From positions 124,001 through 188,000 of the forward strand of contig VAYS01000007.1 in assembly GCA_005883215.1 (NCBI GenBank): a stretch of DNA of 64,000 bases. The letters run 5' to 3'. The translations under genes and the position numbers were made by a program. How positions within the stretch are numbered: the first letter of the stretch is position 1; each line of letters begins with the position of its first letter. Below, piece after piece: positions 45,070 to 54,337 of the stretch. The notes under the pieces were generated by a model. That model saw nothing but the letters and a program-made list of their open reading frames with translations, was not told the DNA's origin and did not search any database. This DNA comes from Actinomycetota bacterium (lineage in GTDB: Bacteria; Actinomycetota; Thermoleophilia; Solirubrobacterales; Solirubrobacteraceae).

Positions 45070-45666
45070 ATGAGCAAGCTGGTCGTATCCGAGTTCCTCA
45101 CCCTCGACGGGGTCATGGAGGATCCGGGCGGGGCAGAGGACTTCGACCGCGGAGGCTGGGCCTTTCAGTTCGAACGAGGGGCCGCAGGGGACAAGTTCAA
45201 GCTCGAGGAGACCATGGCCGCCGACGCTCTGCTGCTCGGCCGCGTCACCTACGAGGGATTCGCCAAGGCCTGGCCCGACCGCACAGACCAGGTCGGCTTC
45301 GCCGACAAGATGAACAACATGCCCAAGTACGTCGTCTCGAGGACGCTCGAGCGGGCCGCCTGGAACAACTCGACGGTGCTCGACGGCGACGTCGCCGGGG
45401 AGGTCGCCAAGCTCAAGGAGCAAGGGGGAGGGGAGATCGTGGTAGCCGGCAGCGCCATGCTGGTGCAGACTCTGATCGAGCACCAGCTGGTCGACGAGTA
45501 CCGGCTGATGGTGTTCCCCGTCGTCCTGGGCGCCGGCAAGCGCCTGTTCGCCGACACCGGCACGACCAACGCCCTCCGACTGGCACAGAGCCAGGCGGTG
45601 GGAGACGGCGTCCTGATCCTCACCTACCACCCGGTCTCCGCCGCAGAGCAGGCAGCCTCCGCGTGA
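45070..45666 (+). CDS. Dihydrofolate reductase-like (RibD C-terminal domain) protein
   Basis: A 198-residue stand-alone RibD-C/DHFR-fold protein: MSKLVVSEFLTLDGVMEDPG start, ADALLLGRVTYEGFAKAWP, and GGGEIVVAGSAMLVQTLIEH in the nucleotide-binding region, ending FPVVLGAGKRLFAD. The family reduces small molecules with NADPH; the true substrate is usually unknown and it is not a riboflavin enzyme on its own. GGGAGAACAACC precedes the ATG. It probably belongs with the upstream sigma factor. Confidence 0.85.
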   Translation: MSKLVVSEFLTLDGVMEDPGGAEDFDRGGWAFQFERGAAGDKFKLEETMAADALLLGRVTYEGFAKAWPDRTDQVGFADKMNNMPKYVVSRTLERAAWNNSTVLDGDVAGEVAKLKEQGGGEIVVAGSAMLVQTLIEHQLVDEYRLMVFPVVLGAGKRLFADTGTTNALRLAQSQAVGDGVLILTYHPVSAAEQAASA

Positions 45667-45674
45667 CGAAGGCC

Positions 45675-45702
45675 AGCGCCGGCCGTCGACCGGCTCGGCG
45701 CT
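45675..45702. terminator. Bidirectional stem-loop between convergent genes
   Basis: AGCGCCG (45675-45681) pairs with CGGCGCT (45696-45702), with further G-C pairing inside, between the reductase and monooxygenase stop codons. Confidence 0.5.
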
Positions 45703-47223
45703 CTAGCCGACGGCCGTGGGTTGGTTAGCGCTGCGGTCGAGCTCGTAGTCGCCCGGCTGCAGCCGCATCGCCCGACGGCGATAGTCGCTCCACAGCCACG
45801 GCCACTGGCTGGGATCGTTGCCGTTCTCGTCGACGTACCAGCTCGTGCAACCGGTGTGCCAGACCGTCTCGGCCAGGGCGGCGCGCAGCTCGCGATCAAA
45901 CGCCTCGGCCGCGGCCCGGCGGACCTCGATGCGGTGGGCGTCGGCGCGGGCCATCTCGTTCAGGGCGGCGATCACGTGGTTCATGCCCGCCTCGATCGTG
46001 TAGATCACCGAGCCGGTGCCCCCGTTGGTGTTCGGCCCGTAGAGCATGAACAGGTTGGGAAAGCCCGGCACGCTCAACCCGAGATAGGCGCGCGGGACCT
46101 CCGCCCATTCCTCGGCCAGGGTGCGCCCGCCAGAACCGACGATCTCCATCGGGGCGACGAACCCGTGCGTCTGAAAGCCGGTGGCCAGCACGAGCACGTC
46201 GGCCGCGCGTTCGGTGCCCTCCTCGGTGCGGATCCCGGCAGGGGTAACCTCGGCGATCCGATCGGTGACCAGCTCGACGTTGGGCTCGGCGAGCGCCGGA
46301 TACCACTCGTCGGTGAGCATGACCCGCTTGCAGCCGACCTCGTCGCGCGGAGTCACCTTGGCGCGCAGCACGGGGTCCTTGATCGCCTTGGTGATCTGGC
46401 GCCGCGCGGCGAGGCGAAACGGCGCCAGCAGCCAGCGGCGGTTGGTCATCGCCGCCGCCCCGAACTCCATGAAGGCAAAGACGAACGCGCGGTCCAGGCG
46501 CTGGAGGATCGGGAAGCGCTCGAACAACCGCTTGGTGCGCTCCTGATAGGCGAAGTCCATCTTGGGAAACGTCCAGCCGGGCGAGCGCTGATAGACGTCG
46601 ACCTGCTCGACGACTCGTTGGATCGCCGGCACCACCTGAATGGCGCTGCAGCCGGTTCCCACCACCGCCACCCGCCGGCCGCCCAGGGGCACGTCGTGAC
46701 GCCAGCGCGCGGTGTGAAAGGCCGGCCCCGCGAAGTCGCCCAGGCCGGGGATCGGAGGGATCTTGGGCACCGACAGCTGGCCGCAGGCAGTGATCAGCAC
46801 GTCGGCCTCGTGGGGGCCGGCGCTGGTCTCGAGCACCCACTTGCTGCGATCCCCGTCCCAGCGCGCCCGCGTGACCTCGGTGTTGGTGCGGATCCGCTCT
46901 AGCACGTCATAGCGCCGGGCTACCTCCTCCAGGTAGTCCTGGATTTCGCCCTGAGGCGCGTAGCGTCGCGACCAGCGTGGGTTGGGCGCAAAGGAGAGCT
47001 CGTACAGGTGCGACGGGACGTCGCACGCCGCGCCCGGATAGGTGTTGTGGTGCCAGACGCCGCCGACGCGCTCCCCGCGCTCGAAGACCGTGACGTCGTG
47101 ATGGCCGGCCCGGGCGAGCATGACCACCGCGGCGACGCCGCCAAAGCCACCCCCCACCACGGCGACCGAGCGCCCGCCCGCGCGGGCCGGATCCCGTCCG
47201 GTGACCTGGGCGAGCGCGCTCAC
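45703..47223 (-). CDS. Flavin-containing monooxygenase (Baeyer-Villiger type)
   Basis: A 506-residue class B flavoprotein. The FAD site GGGFGG lies near residue 24, the NADPH site VVGTGCSAIQ near 188, and between them FAGPAFHTARW matches the BVMO fingerprint FxGxxxHxxxW, though the expected Pro/Asp after Trp is Arg. A second signature ATGFQTHGF follows. Such enzymes insert oxygen into ketones or cyclic ketones to give esters or lactones. The GTG at 47223 follows a TAACGT box by 7 nt. An EthD-domain gene ends 25 nt upstream, suggesting a shared catabolic role. Confidence 0.9.
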   Translation of the reverse strand: MSALAQVTGRDPARAGGRSVAVVGGGFGGVAAVVMLARAGHHDVTVFERGERVGGVWHHNTYPGAACDVPSHLYELSFAPNPRWSRRYAPQGEIQDYLEEVARRYDVLERIRTNTEVTRARWDGDRSKWVLETSAGPHEADVLITACGQLSVPKIPPIPGLGDFAGPAFHTARWRHDVPLGGRRVAVVGTGCSAIQVVPAIQRVVEQVDVYQRSPGWTFPKMDFAYQERTKRLFERFPILQRLDRAFVFAFMEFGAAAMTNRRWLLAPFRLAARRQITKAIKDPVLRAKVTPRDEVGCKRVMLTDEWYPALAEPNVELVTDRIAEVTPAGIRTEEGTERAADVLVLATGFQTHGFVAPMEIVGSGGRTLAEEWAEVPRAYLGLSVPGFPNLFMLYGPNTNGGTGSVIYTIEAGMNHVIAALNEMARADAHRIEVRRAAAEAFDRELRAALAETVWHTGCTSWYVDENGNDPSQWPWLWSDYRRRAMRLQPGDYELDRSANQPTAVG

Positions 47224-47230
47224 CGCCCAG

Positions 47231-47236
47231 ACGTTA
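47231..47236 (-). promoter_or_regulatory. -10 box of the flavin monooxygenase gene, leaderless arrangement
   Basis: TAACGT on the minus strand, 7 nt before the GTG at 47223, inside the 24 bp gap behind the EthD gene. Confidence 0.35.
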
Positions 47237-47247
47237 GCGGCAGTCGT

Positions 47248-47625
47248 CTAGGAGGTGGCGATGAACTCGTGCTCCTCGCCCAGCCAGAGGGGAGAGCGCG
47301 GCAGGTCGATGAACCGGCGCTCGTCTTCGAGCAGCTCGGCTCCCGCCGCCTGCCCGGCCTCGCTGGAGTAGGCGGCGACCAGGTCCTCGAGGCTGTCCCA
47401 CCACAGCTCGGCGACACCGTCGTAGTAGCGGGGCTCGCTGCCGCGCGGGGCGGCCACGGCCTCGTCCAGATCGGTGTCGCGCGCGTGGACCTGGACGTAG
47501 CGCTGGATGCGCAACGCCCCTGCGTGACGCCGAACCAGAGGGGCGTGCTGCTCGCGCCAGTAGCGCTGGAACTCCTCGCGGGTCATGTCCTCGCGACGCC
47601 GCAGGGTGAACACCAGCTTGACCAT
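47248..47625 (-). CDS. EthD domain protein
   Basis: 125 residues of the EthD/dimeric alpha-beta barrel family: MVKLVFTLRRREDMTREEFQ then YWREQHAPLVRRHA, and a C-terminal FIDLPRSPLWLGEEHEFI. EthD proteins accompany oxidative catabolic enzymes (first known from ether degradation) and may act as small cyclases or lyases. GGAGGATGAC precedes the ATG. Lies directly upstream of the flavin monooxygenase. Confidence 0.85.
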   Translation of the reverse strand: MVKLVFTLRRREDMTREEFQRYWREQHAPLVRRHAGALRIQRYVQVHARDTDLDEAVAAPRGSEPRYYDGVAELWWDSLEDLVAAYSSEAGQAAGAELLEDERRFIDLPRSPLWLGEEHEFIATS

Positions 47626-47696
47626 GTCATCCTCCGATTTGGGCGAAGGCCAGATTGTCCCCCCTCCTTTACCCCATCGGCGGACCGTGGGGGTTC

Positions 47697-47702
47697 TAGG
47701 CT
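47697..47702 (+). promoter_or_regulatory. -10 box of the F420-type reductase gene, leaderless arrangement
   Basis: TAGGCT, 6 nt before GTG 47709. Confidence 0.45.
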
Positions 47703-47708
47703 TGCCCG

Positions 47709-48134
47709 GTGAGCGCGCATCCCTTCGAAGGGGAGCTGTTCGGGGCCGAGCACGTCCGGGTCTACCGCGAGACCGGTGGCGAGCGGGGCTACCGCTGGCG
47801 CGGCACCACGATCCTGCTGCTCACGACGACCGGGCGGCGCACGGGCCGGCCTCGAACCACTCCGCTCATCTTTCGCCCCGACGGCGAGCGCTGGGTGGTG
47901 GTCGCCTCCAAGGGTGGGGCCCCGCGCCACCCGGGTTGGTATGAGAACCTCAGCGCCAACCCCGAGGCCATGCTTCAGATCCGGGCCGAGGAGGTCCCCG
48001 TGCGGGCTTCTACCGCCCAGGGTCAAGGCCGCGAGCGCCTGTGGAGGCTGATGGGCGAGGTCTGGCCCGACTACGACCGCTATCAGGCCCGGACCGATCG
48101 CCAGATCCCGGTAGTCGTCTTCCAGCGCCGCTGA
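47709..48134 (+). CDS. Deazaflavin (F420)-dependent nitroreductase family protein
   Basis: 141 residues of the DDN/FDOR-A type split-barrel family: ILLLTTTGRRTGRPRTTPLI near residue 40, VVVASKGGAPRHPGWYENL in the middle and ending QIPVVVFQR. In mycobacteria such enzymes use cofactor F420H2 to reduce quinones or nitro drugs. F420 use here is by family membership. GTG 47709 is chosen because the leaderless-type TAGGCT box is 6 nt upstream. Confidence 0.88.
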   Translation: MSAHPFEGELFGAEHVRVYRETGGERGYRWRGTTILLLTTTGRRTGRPRTTPLIFRPDGERWVVVASKGGAPRHPGWYENLSANPEAMLQIRAEEVPVRASTAQGQGRERLWRLMGEVWPDYDRYQARTDRQIPVVVFQRR

Positions 48135-48172
48135 CCGGCTCCGGCGCCCCGGCCGACCGACCAGCGCGCGGG

Positions 48173-51151
48173 CTAGGCCTGGGCCGCGGACCCGGCGAGG
48201 TCGCCCACCAGCCCCGCGGCGAGGGACTCGGCGCGGGCGATGGCGTCTGGCCCCCAGCCGCGGGCCGACAGCGCGCGGCAGATCAGGACGCCCCGGGCGC
48301 CGGGGCCCGGCGGGATCGGGACCAGCAGGGCAGCCCGACACCCGGCGGCCGCCAGCTCGGCCAGCTCCGCCGGACACGCTTGGTCGTCGTAGTCGAGCAC
48401 CTGTCCAGCGTCCCCGACGCGCAGGACGTGCGCCTGGGCGGGGCGCGCGGCGAGTGGCAGGCGTGCGCCAGGCCCCGAGCGCTGGGCCTGGACCGCGACT
48501 AGCTCGCCGCTGAGCGCGTCGTGGGCCCACATCTCGGTCTCCACCGCCCCGGTGACCGCGGCCATCCGCTCCAGGATGTCCCGCGCACCGCCCCGGCTGG
48601 GGCCAGAGAACGGGGCCGGCTCGATCACCCGCACGCCCGCGTGCAGCGGCGCGGCGGCCGCCTCCAGCACCGACCCGTCGACGCCCGGCCAGGGCGGCCC
48701 GGGCCGGGCGATCAGAAAGCCCTGGGCGAAGAGCACGCCCAGCGCGGTGAGCGCGCGCAGGTCGTCGATGTCCTCGATGCCCTCGGCGCATACGGTGCTG
48801 CCCGTCTGCTCGGCAAAGCCGGCGAACGAGGCGGCCAGCGCCTGGCGGGCGGGGTCGCTGGCGATGCCACGAACCAGGGAGCGGTCGAGCTTGACCACCT
48901 CGGGACGCACCTGGACGAGCTGACGCAGCCCCGCCGATCCTGCCCCGGCGTCGTCCACCGCCACCCGGCCGCCGCGCTCGCGCACCAGGCACAGGGCCCG
49001 CTCGACCTCGGTCTCGCTGACCAGGGCCTCCTCCTCGGTTACCTCGACGACCAGGTGCGAGAGGTCCTCGGGCAGTGCCGCCCACGCCTCGTCGTCGCAC
49101 AGCGCAGACAGGCTCAGGTTGACGTTGAGCAGGATGCCCGGCGGCGGCGGGCCGGCGGCCAGCGCGGCCCGCAGAGCCGCCGCCTCCAGGCGGGCGCCGG
49201 CGCCGGCGCGCCGCGCCGCGTCGAAGACCTCCTGGGCGGGATGCTCGGGCAGGGCGGGGAAGCGAGCCAGCGCCTCATAGGCGACCAGGGACCCGGTGGC
49301 CACCGACACCACGGGCTGGAAGATCGGGACCACGCCGCCGTCGCTCAGCAGCTCGTCGAGCGCCTCGGCCGGGTCGCGGCCGGGGCCGCGTGGGTCGTGC
49401 ACCACGGTGCGGTTGCGCCCGCGCGCCTTGGCTGTGTACAGGGCGCGGTCGGCCCGGCGCAGCAGCTGCTCGGGATCGACCGCGGCGCCTCGCCCGGCGG
49501 CCACCCCGGCCGAGCACGACAGCGGCCTTCCCCCGACCAGGATGGCGCCCATCGCCGCCCGCATGCGGTCGGCCACGGCGCGCGCCGCCGAGGCATCGGC
49601 CCCGGGCAGCAGCACGGCGAACTCCTCGCCCCCTAGGCGGGAGACCGTGTCGTGGGGGCGCACGGACTCGCGGACCGCCTCGGCGACCGAGCGCAGGATC
49701 TCATCGCCGAACGGATGTCCGTAGACATCGTTGATCGGCTTGAAGTGGTCGAGGTCCAGGGCCACGATCGCCATGCCGCCGCCATGGCGGCCCACCCGCG
49801 AGGCCTCGCCGACACATGCCTGGTGAAACGCCCGCTGGTTGGCCAGGCCGGTCAGGGCATCCTCGCCGGCCTGGCGCTCGAGGCGCTCGACGAGGCGGGC
49901 GTTGGAGATGGCGATCGCCGCCTGCGCGGCGTAGCTACCCAAGGCGGTCGAGTCGTGGGGCAAGAAGACGGTGGCGCCGGCCGCGAGAGCGATCAGGGTC
50001 CCGAGCTGCTCGTCGCGATAGGTGAGCGAGGCGGCGCACACCGACCCGATGGGAAGCTGCGGGTCGGTGGCCAGGGACTCCAATCCGGGGGCGCTGGCGG
50101 TGTCGTCGACCACCACCGGGGCGGCGCGCAGCGCGTCGGCCTGGTCGCTCGCCCAGCGCTCTAGCGCCGCCAGGGTCTCGGCCGGGACGCCGGTGTGACG
50201 GTCGAGGTCCATCGCCTGCCGGTCGCGCAGGAGCAGCACGAGCTCGGTGCCCCCCACCGCCAGGCGGGCGTGGGCCATGACCTTCTCCAACACCTCGTCG
50301 AGCCGCAGCTCGGCGGAGAGGTCGCCGAGCGAGCTCGCCATGCGCGTGCTCGCCTCCTTCTGCTGGTGCACTTCGCGCTCGAGCGCCCGCATCCGGTGGG
50401 AGGCCAGGGAGGCGCGGCGCAGCGCCAGCGCCGCACCGCCCGCCAGGGCGGTGGCCGCCGCCGCCGGGAGCAGCACGGGCACCGCCACCGCGCCGGCCAC
50501 CGTGAGGCCGGCCACGGCGCCGACCAGGGCGCCCACGGCGGTGCGCTGGGCCAGGGGGCGGCTTACCCAGGTGACGTCGAACTCGCACGCCTGGGCGCCG
50601 CGCGCCCCGCAGCGCGGGTGGTGCACCTGGGCTGGGGGGAGGCCGAAGAGCTGGGGGACGGTGCGCAGCAGCCCGGCCGTGTACTCGCAGTCGTAGCGGT
50701 GGTATCCGACCCCGGAGAGGTCGACGTAGCGCAGGCGGACCCGGCCCGGGCTCGACTGGACGAGATCCAGGCGATGGGCCCAGTTGAACTTGCTGTTGGC
50801 CCGCACGACGTTGCGAAACAGCATGTCCGGCGTCCCCAGCGCCTGGATGGCGCGCTTGAGGCCGTCGCCGAGCGAGAAGTCCAGAATCGCCTCGCCGGCG
50901 TGCTCGGCCACCCGCGGGTCGCCGAGCACCTCCTCGGCGGCGGCCCACAGGGTCATCTTGGTGTCGAAGTCAAACCACGCGTTTTCGTCGCGCAGACGGG
51001 CTTCCTGGGGGCCCAGCCCGCTGCGCGCGAGCATCTGCTCGACCGCGTGGCCGCCGCCCTCGCGCTCGACATAGCTGAGGATCAATCGCGACGTCAGGCC
51101 ACTGCAGGCGCGCGCACGCCGGTCGGCAGCCGAGAGCTCGCCCGCCCTAGT
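48173..51151 (-). CDS. GGDEF-EAL cyclic-di-GMP protein with V4R-like sensor, membrane helices and GAF domain
   Basis: About 992 residues. N-terminal sensor (about 15-195) resembling V4R ligand-binding domains, ending with CGARGAQACEFDVTW; two hydrophobic segments (about 205-250); a GAF-like domain (about 275-420); GGDEF domain with GGEEF (about 506), the form that keeps cyclase activity; EAL domain with YEALARF (about 624), LNVNLS, EVTEEE, VAVDDAGAG and KLDRSL conserved; and a further GAF-like end. Both catalytic motifs look intact, so it could make or break c-di-GMP. The start is uncertain: GTG 51151 is chosen, ATG 51205 and GTG 51304 are possible. Divergent from a coiled-coil membrane protein gene. 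Confidence 0.85.
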   Translation of the reverse strand, partial: TRAGELSAADRRARACSGLTSRLILSYVEREGGGHAVEQMLARSGLGPQEARLRDENAWFDFDTKMTLWAAAEEVLGDPRVAEHAGEAILDFSLGDGLKRAIQALGTPDMLFRNVVRANSKFNWAHRLDLVQSSPGRVRLRYVDLSGVGYHRYDCEYTAGLLRTVPQLFGLPPAQVHHPRCGARGAQACEFDVTWVSRPLAQRTAVGALVGAVAGLTVAGAVAVPVLLPAAAATALAGGAALALRRASLASHRMRALEREVHQQKEASTRMASSLGDLSAELRLDEVLEKVMAHARLAVGGTELVLLLRDRQAMDLDRHTGVPAETLAALERWASDQADALRAAPVVVDDTASAPGLESLATDPQLPIGSVCAASLTYRDEQLGTLIALAAGATVFLPHDSTALGSYAAQAAIAISNARLVERLERQAGEDALTGLANQRAFHQACVGEASRVGRHGGGMAIVALDLDHFKPINDVYGHPFGDEILRSVAEAVRESVRPHDTVSRLGGEEFAVLLPGADASAARAVADRMRAAMGAILVGGRPLSCSAGVAAGRGAAVDPEQLLRRADRALYTAKARGRNRTVVHDPRGPGRDPAEALDELLSDGGVVPIFQPVVSVATGSLVAYEALARFPALPEHPAQEVFDAARRAGAGARLEAAALRAALAAGPPPPGILLNVNLSLSALCDDEAWAALPEDLSHLVVEVTEEEALVSETEVERALCLVRERGGRVAVDDAGAGSAGLRQLVQVRPEVVKLDRSLVRGIASDPARQALAASFAGFAEQTGSTVCAEGIEDIDDLRALTALGVLFAQGFLIARPGPPWPGVDGSVLEAAAAPLHAGVRVIEPAPFSGPSRGGARDILERMAAVTGAVETEMWAHDALSGELVAVQAQRSGPGARLPLAARPAQAHVLRVGDAGQVLDYDDQACPAELAELAAAGCRAALLVPIPPGPGARGVLICRALSARGWGPDAIARAESLAAGLVGDLAGSAAQA

Positions 51152-51345
51152 CACACCCTCAGCATCGGCAGCGACCGCCCCGACTTGAGCGCGCGCCGGG
51201 CCCATCGACGACCGTTCCCGTCGGGCGATCCCGGCTGAAGCCGCCCGCCCGCCGTCCGGGAGCTGGGCCAGCCAGCCGGGATTTGCCGGCAAGTCGTCGA
51301 CCACGGGTGTACGCCGGTGGCCCGAGTGGGTACTGATGGCCGGTA

Positions 51346-52710
51346 ATGCCCGGCCGCGAGCGGACGACCGTAAGCGAGACCGCGACCGACACCGACACCG
51401 TCGTCTTCGAGCTCGAGCGCTTCGAGCGCAGCGGGGATGGCCGGCTGGAGGTGGGCGGGCGCTGGTTCGGGGTGCGGGGTCGCCGGTTCCTGCGGCCCAC
51501 GCTCAGCGTGCTCGCCGACGGCGGAGAGTCCCGGTCCCTGGCCACCATGGAGCACAAGCCGTGGACGGCCGCCGATGGCGAGTCGTGGGAGGCGGCCTTT
51601 CCCGCCGACTGGGACAGCTCGGCGGTGGTGGGGGCCGAGCTTGCGGTGGCCCCCGATCTCGTCGTCTCGCTGCCGGCGGCCACCGCTGCCCCCAGCGACG
51701 GTCGCGGAGCCGGCCGGGGCCGGGGGAAGGGACGGTCTCGTTTCGCCCGGGCGCCTGTGCGTCTGGAGGCCCACGGTGGGCGCGGAGGTCCGGGCCACGG
51801 CGCCGCCGGACGCGCGCGTCGCGCCGACGTCACCGCCGCCACCGGCTCCCGCCCGCGCGAGGGCGACGCCCAGCTCGAGGAGCGCGCGACGGCCTCGGGG
51901 CGGCGCGGAGAGCAGGAGCAGGTGCGCACCGCCCAGCTCGAAGCTGCGTCGGCGATCGCCCGCCGGGACGCGGCGCTGGGCCGGCTGAGCGAGGTCACCG
52001 CCGAACGCGACGCCGCGCGGGTCGAGCGCGACGAGACGATCGCCGAGCGCGACCGACTGGCCCAGGAGCGCACGCGCCTGCGCAGCGAGCGCGATCGCGC
52101 CATCTCCGCGCGCGACGCCGCGCTGGCCCGGACGCGCCAGGAAGCCGAGGCCGCCGTGGAAGCTCGCGTCGCCGAGCTGCGCGCCGAGGTCGAACGCGAG
52201 CGCTCGGCCACCCGCCGCATGGGTGACGCGCTACGCCAACGCGACCTGGCCCAGGCGTCCAGCGAGGCCGCCGGGCACGAGCGGGAGATCGCTCGGCGCG
52301 AACGTGACGAGGCCCGCCGCGAGCGCGACCATCTGCTCTCCGAGCGCGACGCCGCCCGGCGGGAACGCAATCAGCTGCTCTCCGAGCGCGACGCCGTTCG
52401 GACGCGGCTCGCCAAAGCGATCCACGACTGGGAGATCGCCGCCGCCCGCGACGCCCAGCACACGCGCGAGCGCGACGCCGCCCGCGCCGAGCGCGATCGG
52501 CTGGCCCGTGAGCGCGAAGCGGCGACCGGCCCCGCCGACGGCGCGCCGCTCGCCCCAGCCGCGCCACCGCCGGGCCAGACCCCCGACCCGGTGGAGGCCC
52601 AGGCCCGCCGTGGCTGGCACCCGCCGATCGACTGGCTGGCCCGGGCGCTGGCGCTGGCCGCCCTGATCACCTTCGTCGTGGTGTTCGTGGTCCTGGTCCG
52701 CTCGGCCTGA
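51346..52710 (+). CDS. Tail-anchored coiled-coil protein
   Basis: 454 residues. An N-terminal globular part (about 15-115, ERFERSGDGRLEVGGRWFGV) is followed by a Gly/Arg-rich linker, a long charged heptad region (about 175-390) made of near-repeats such as ERDAARVERDETIAERDRLA, and one C-terminal membrane helix (about 428-450, LARALALAALITFVVVFVVL). It would hang in the cytoplasm, anchored at its C-terminus. No family name recognised. The shared intergenic region with the c-di-GMP gene suggests co-regulation. Confidence 0.75.
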   Translation: MPGRERTTVSETATDTDTVVFELERFERSGDGRLEVGGRWFGVRGRRFLRPTLSVLADGGESRSLATMEHKPWTAADGESWEAAFPADWDSSAVVGAELAVAPDLVVSLPAATAAPSDGRGAGRGRGKGRSRFARAPVRLEAHGGRGGPGHGAAGRARRADVTAATGSRPREGDAQLEERATASGRRGEQEQVRTAQLEAASAIARRDAALGRLSEVTAERDAARVERDETIAERDRLAQERTRLRSERDRAISARDAALARTRQEAEAAVEARVAELRAEVERERSATRRMGDALRQRDLAQASSEAAGHEREIARRERDEARRERDHLLSERDAARRERNQLLSERDAVRTRLAKAIHDWEIAAARDAQHTRERDAARAERDRLAREREAATGPADGAPLAPAAPPPGQTPDPVEAQARRGWHPPIDWLARALALAALITFVVVFVVLVRSA

Positions 52711-52830
52711 GCGAACGCGTTCTCGTCGGCGCCGGGGTGGGCGAGGACCGCCTGGCGTCACTCCTCCCGCCTCGCGTCGCTCCTCCGGCGTGCGCCGCCC
52801 GCACGGCCCATGTCGCACACTTCCCGATTG

Positions 52831-52980
52831 ATGGCCACCCACGAGCTCACCCAGGAGCGGCGCACGAGCCCGGTGGAGTTCCTGTGGGAGCTGGTGTTCG
52901 TCTTCGCCGTACACGTGGGCCGGGCCTGGGCCGGGCGATGCTGGCGCTGGCGCTCGTCCCGGTTGGCCGGGTTGCGCGCG
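52831..52980 (+). pseudogene. Remnant of an ltrA-like gene
   Basis: From ATG 52831 the frame reads HELTQERRTSPVEFLWELVF then VFAV, matching the conserved LtrA N-terminus (compare VTPLELFFDLVFVFAITQ at 58.7 kb). The next LtrA block, GPGLGRAMLALALVPVG, lies in another frame. The rest of the gene is gone. The whole gap 52711-53219 otherwise shows nothing. Confidence 0.45.
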
Positions 52981-53219
52981 GTCGAGACGACGCTCGATCG
53001 CCGCGGGCTCAGCCGCGAGCGGGCGGGCGCGACAGCGCTCTAGCGCTTCTGGGGCTCAGCGGCCGAGGCGGGCGCGGCGCTTGCGCCGCCGCTGAGCCAG
53101 CAGGGCGAGAAAACGTCTCCACAGGCTCACCACCACACTCTACGCCATTGGGAAACCCGCCCCGGGGTCAGGCCGGAGGTCGGCGCCGGGCGGCGCCGCC
53201 GGCGCCGGCGCGGCCGGTG

Positions 53220-54119
53220 TCAGGCGGCGGCCGGCGCGAGCGGGAAGCTCACGCCGGTGAGCTCCTCGGACAGGCGCCACAGTTCGCGGGCCACCTCCTC
53301 GTCGCCGGCGGCGTCGCTGCGGCCCACCCGCTTGGGGTGGCCCCGCTGCTCCTGGAACCCGTCGGGCCCGACGTAGCTGTTGCCCGGCAGGTCCTGGGTG
53401 GCGGCATACAGGGTGGGCAAGGCTCCCATCTCGTCGCTCTGGGCCAGCACCCGGTTGGTGACCGCCATGATCGCGTTCTGGACGAAGCTCTCGGTGCGCT
53501 CCTGGAGATTGGTCGCGGCGTAGCCCGGGTGGGCGGCCAGGGCGCGCACCTCCGAGCCCGCCTGCTCCAGGCGCCGCTGGAGCTCGAGCGTGAACAGGAG
53601 GTTGGCGAGCTTGGACTGGCCGTAGGCGCGCCAGCGCTGGTATCCGCCGCGCTCCCAGTTGAGGTCGTCGAGACGGATCTTGCCCATGCGGTGCGCGCCC
53701 GAGGAGACGGTGACCACGCGGTCGGTGATGCTGGGCAGGAGCAGGTTGGTGAGCGCGAAGTGGCCGAGATGGTTGGTCCCGATCTGCAGCTCGAAGCCGT
53801 CGGCGGTCCGCCGCTCGGGCGTGGCCATCACGCCGGCGTTGTTGATCAGCACGTCGAGCTCGCCGCTCCACGCGTCGGCGAACGCGCGCACTGACTCCAG
53901 GCTGGCCAGGTCGAGCTCGCGGACCTCGGGCTCGCCGGCGAGCGTCGCCGCCGCCCGCTCGCCCCGCCCCCGATCGCGGACGGCGAGCACGACGCGGGCC
54001 CCGACCCGGGCCAGCTCGCGCGCTGCCGCCAGGCCGATCCCGCTGTTGGCTCCGGTGACCACGTAGGTCCGACCCTCCAGCGAGGGGAGATCGGCTGCGG
54101 TCCACTTGGGGGCGCCCAT
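53220..54119 (-). CDS. Short-chain dehydrogenase/reductase
   Basis: A 299-residue SDR of the retinol-dehydrogenase/protochlorophyllide-reductase-like branch. The cofactor site TGANSGIG (22-29), the structural LINNAGVM and the catalytic YGQSK with an upstream SSG are present; SVLVNN-type spacing is normal. NADP(H) preference is likely from the Arg near the second strand (VRDRGRG). Substrate unknown. ATG 54119 is taken as start, with TAGATT 7 nt upstream. Its two neighbours on each side are unrelated. Confidence 0.92.
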   Translation of the reverse strand: MGAPKWTAADLPSLEGRTYVVTGANSGIGLAAARELARVGARVVLAVRDRGRGERAAATLAGEPEVRELDLASLESVRAFADAWSGELDVLINNAGVMATPERRTADGFELQIGTNHLGHFALTNLLLPSITDRVVTVSSGAHRMGKIRLDDLNWERGGYQRWRAYGQSKLANLLFTLELQRRLEQAGSEVRALAAHPGYAATNLQERTESFVQNAIMAVTNRVLAQSDEMGALPTLYAATQDLPGNSYVGPDGFQEQRGHPKRVGRSDAAGDEEVARELWRLSEELTGVSFPLAPAAA

Positions 54120-54126
54120 CGCGGTG

Positions 54127-54132
54127 AATCTA
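54127..54132 (-). promoter_or_regulatory. -10 box of SDR gene, leaderless arrangement
   Basis: TAGATT on the minus strand, 7 nt before the ATG at 54119. Confidence 0.45.
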
Positions 54133-54337
54133 CCTGCCCGCCGGTCCGGGTGGCCCAGCGCCGCCGGCGCCGCGCCCCGAGCCCTTGGGCCGGGCCCCGA
54201 TTCGCCGCTGGTGCAGATGGCCAAGCCGGGACCGTCTGGTTTGGACGCCGGGCCATGCCGGAGGCCGGCCGCGTGGCGCAACCTGAGCGATGTAATCGGT
54301 CCTGCGCGGACCGGGTCTATCCCAGGAGAGCACGCCC

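Noticed and set aside
47583-49100. 505-codon minus-strand open frame overlapping the EAL part
   Set aside because: It is in another frame of the GGDEF-EAL gene and reads as Gly/Arg/Ala repeats; part of it also runs antisense to the F420-type reductase.
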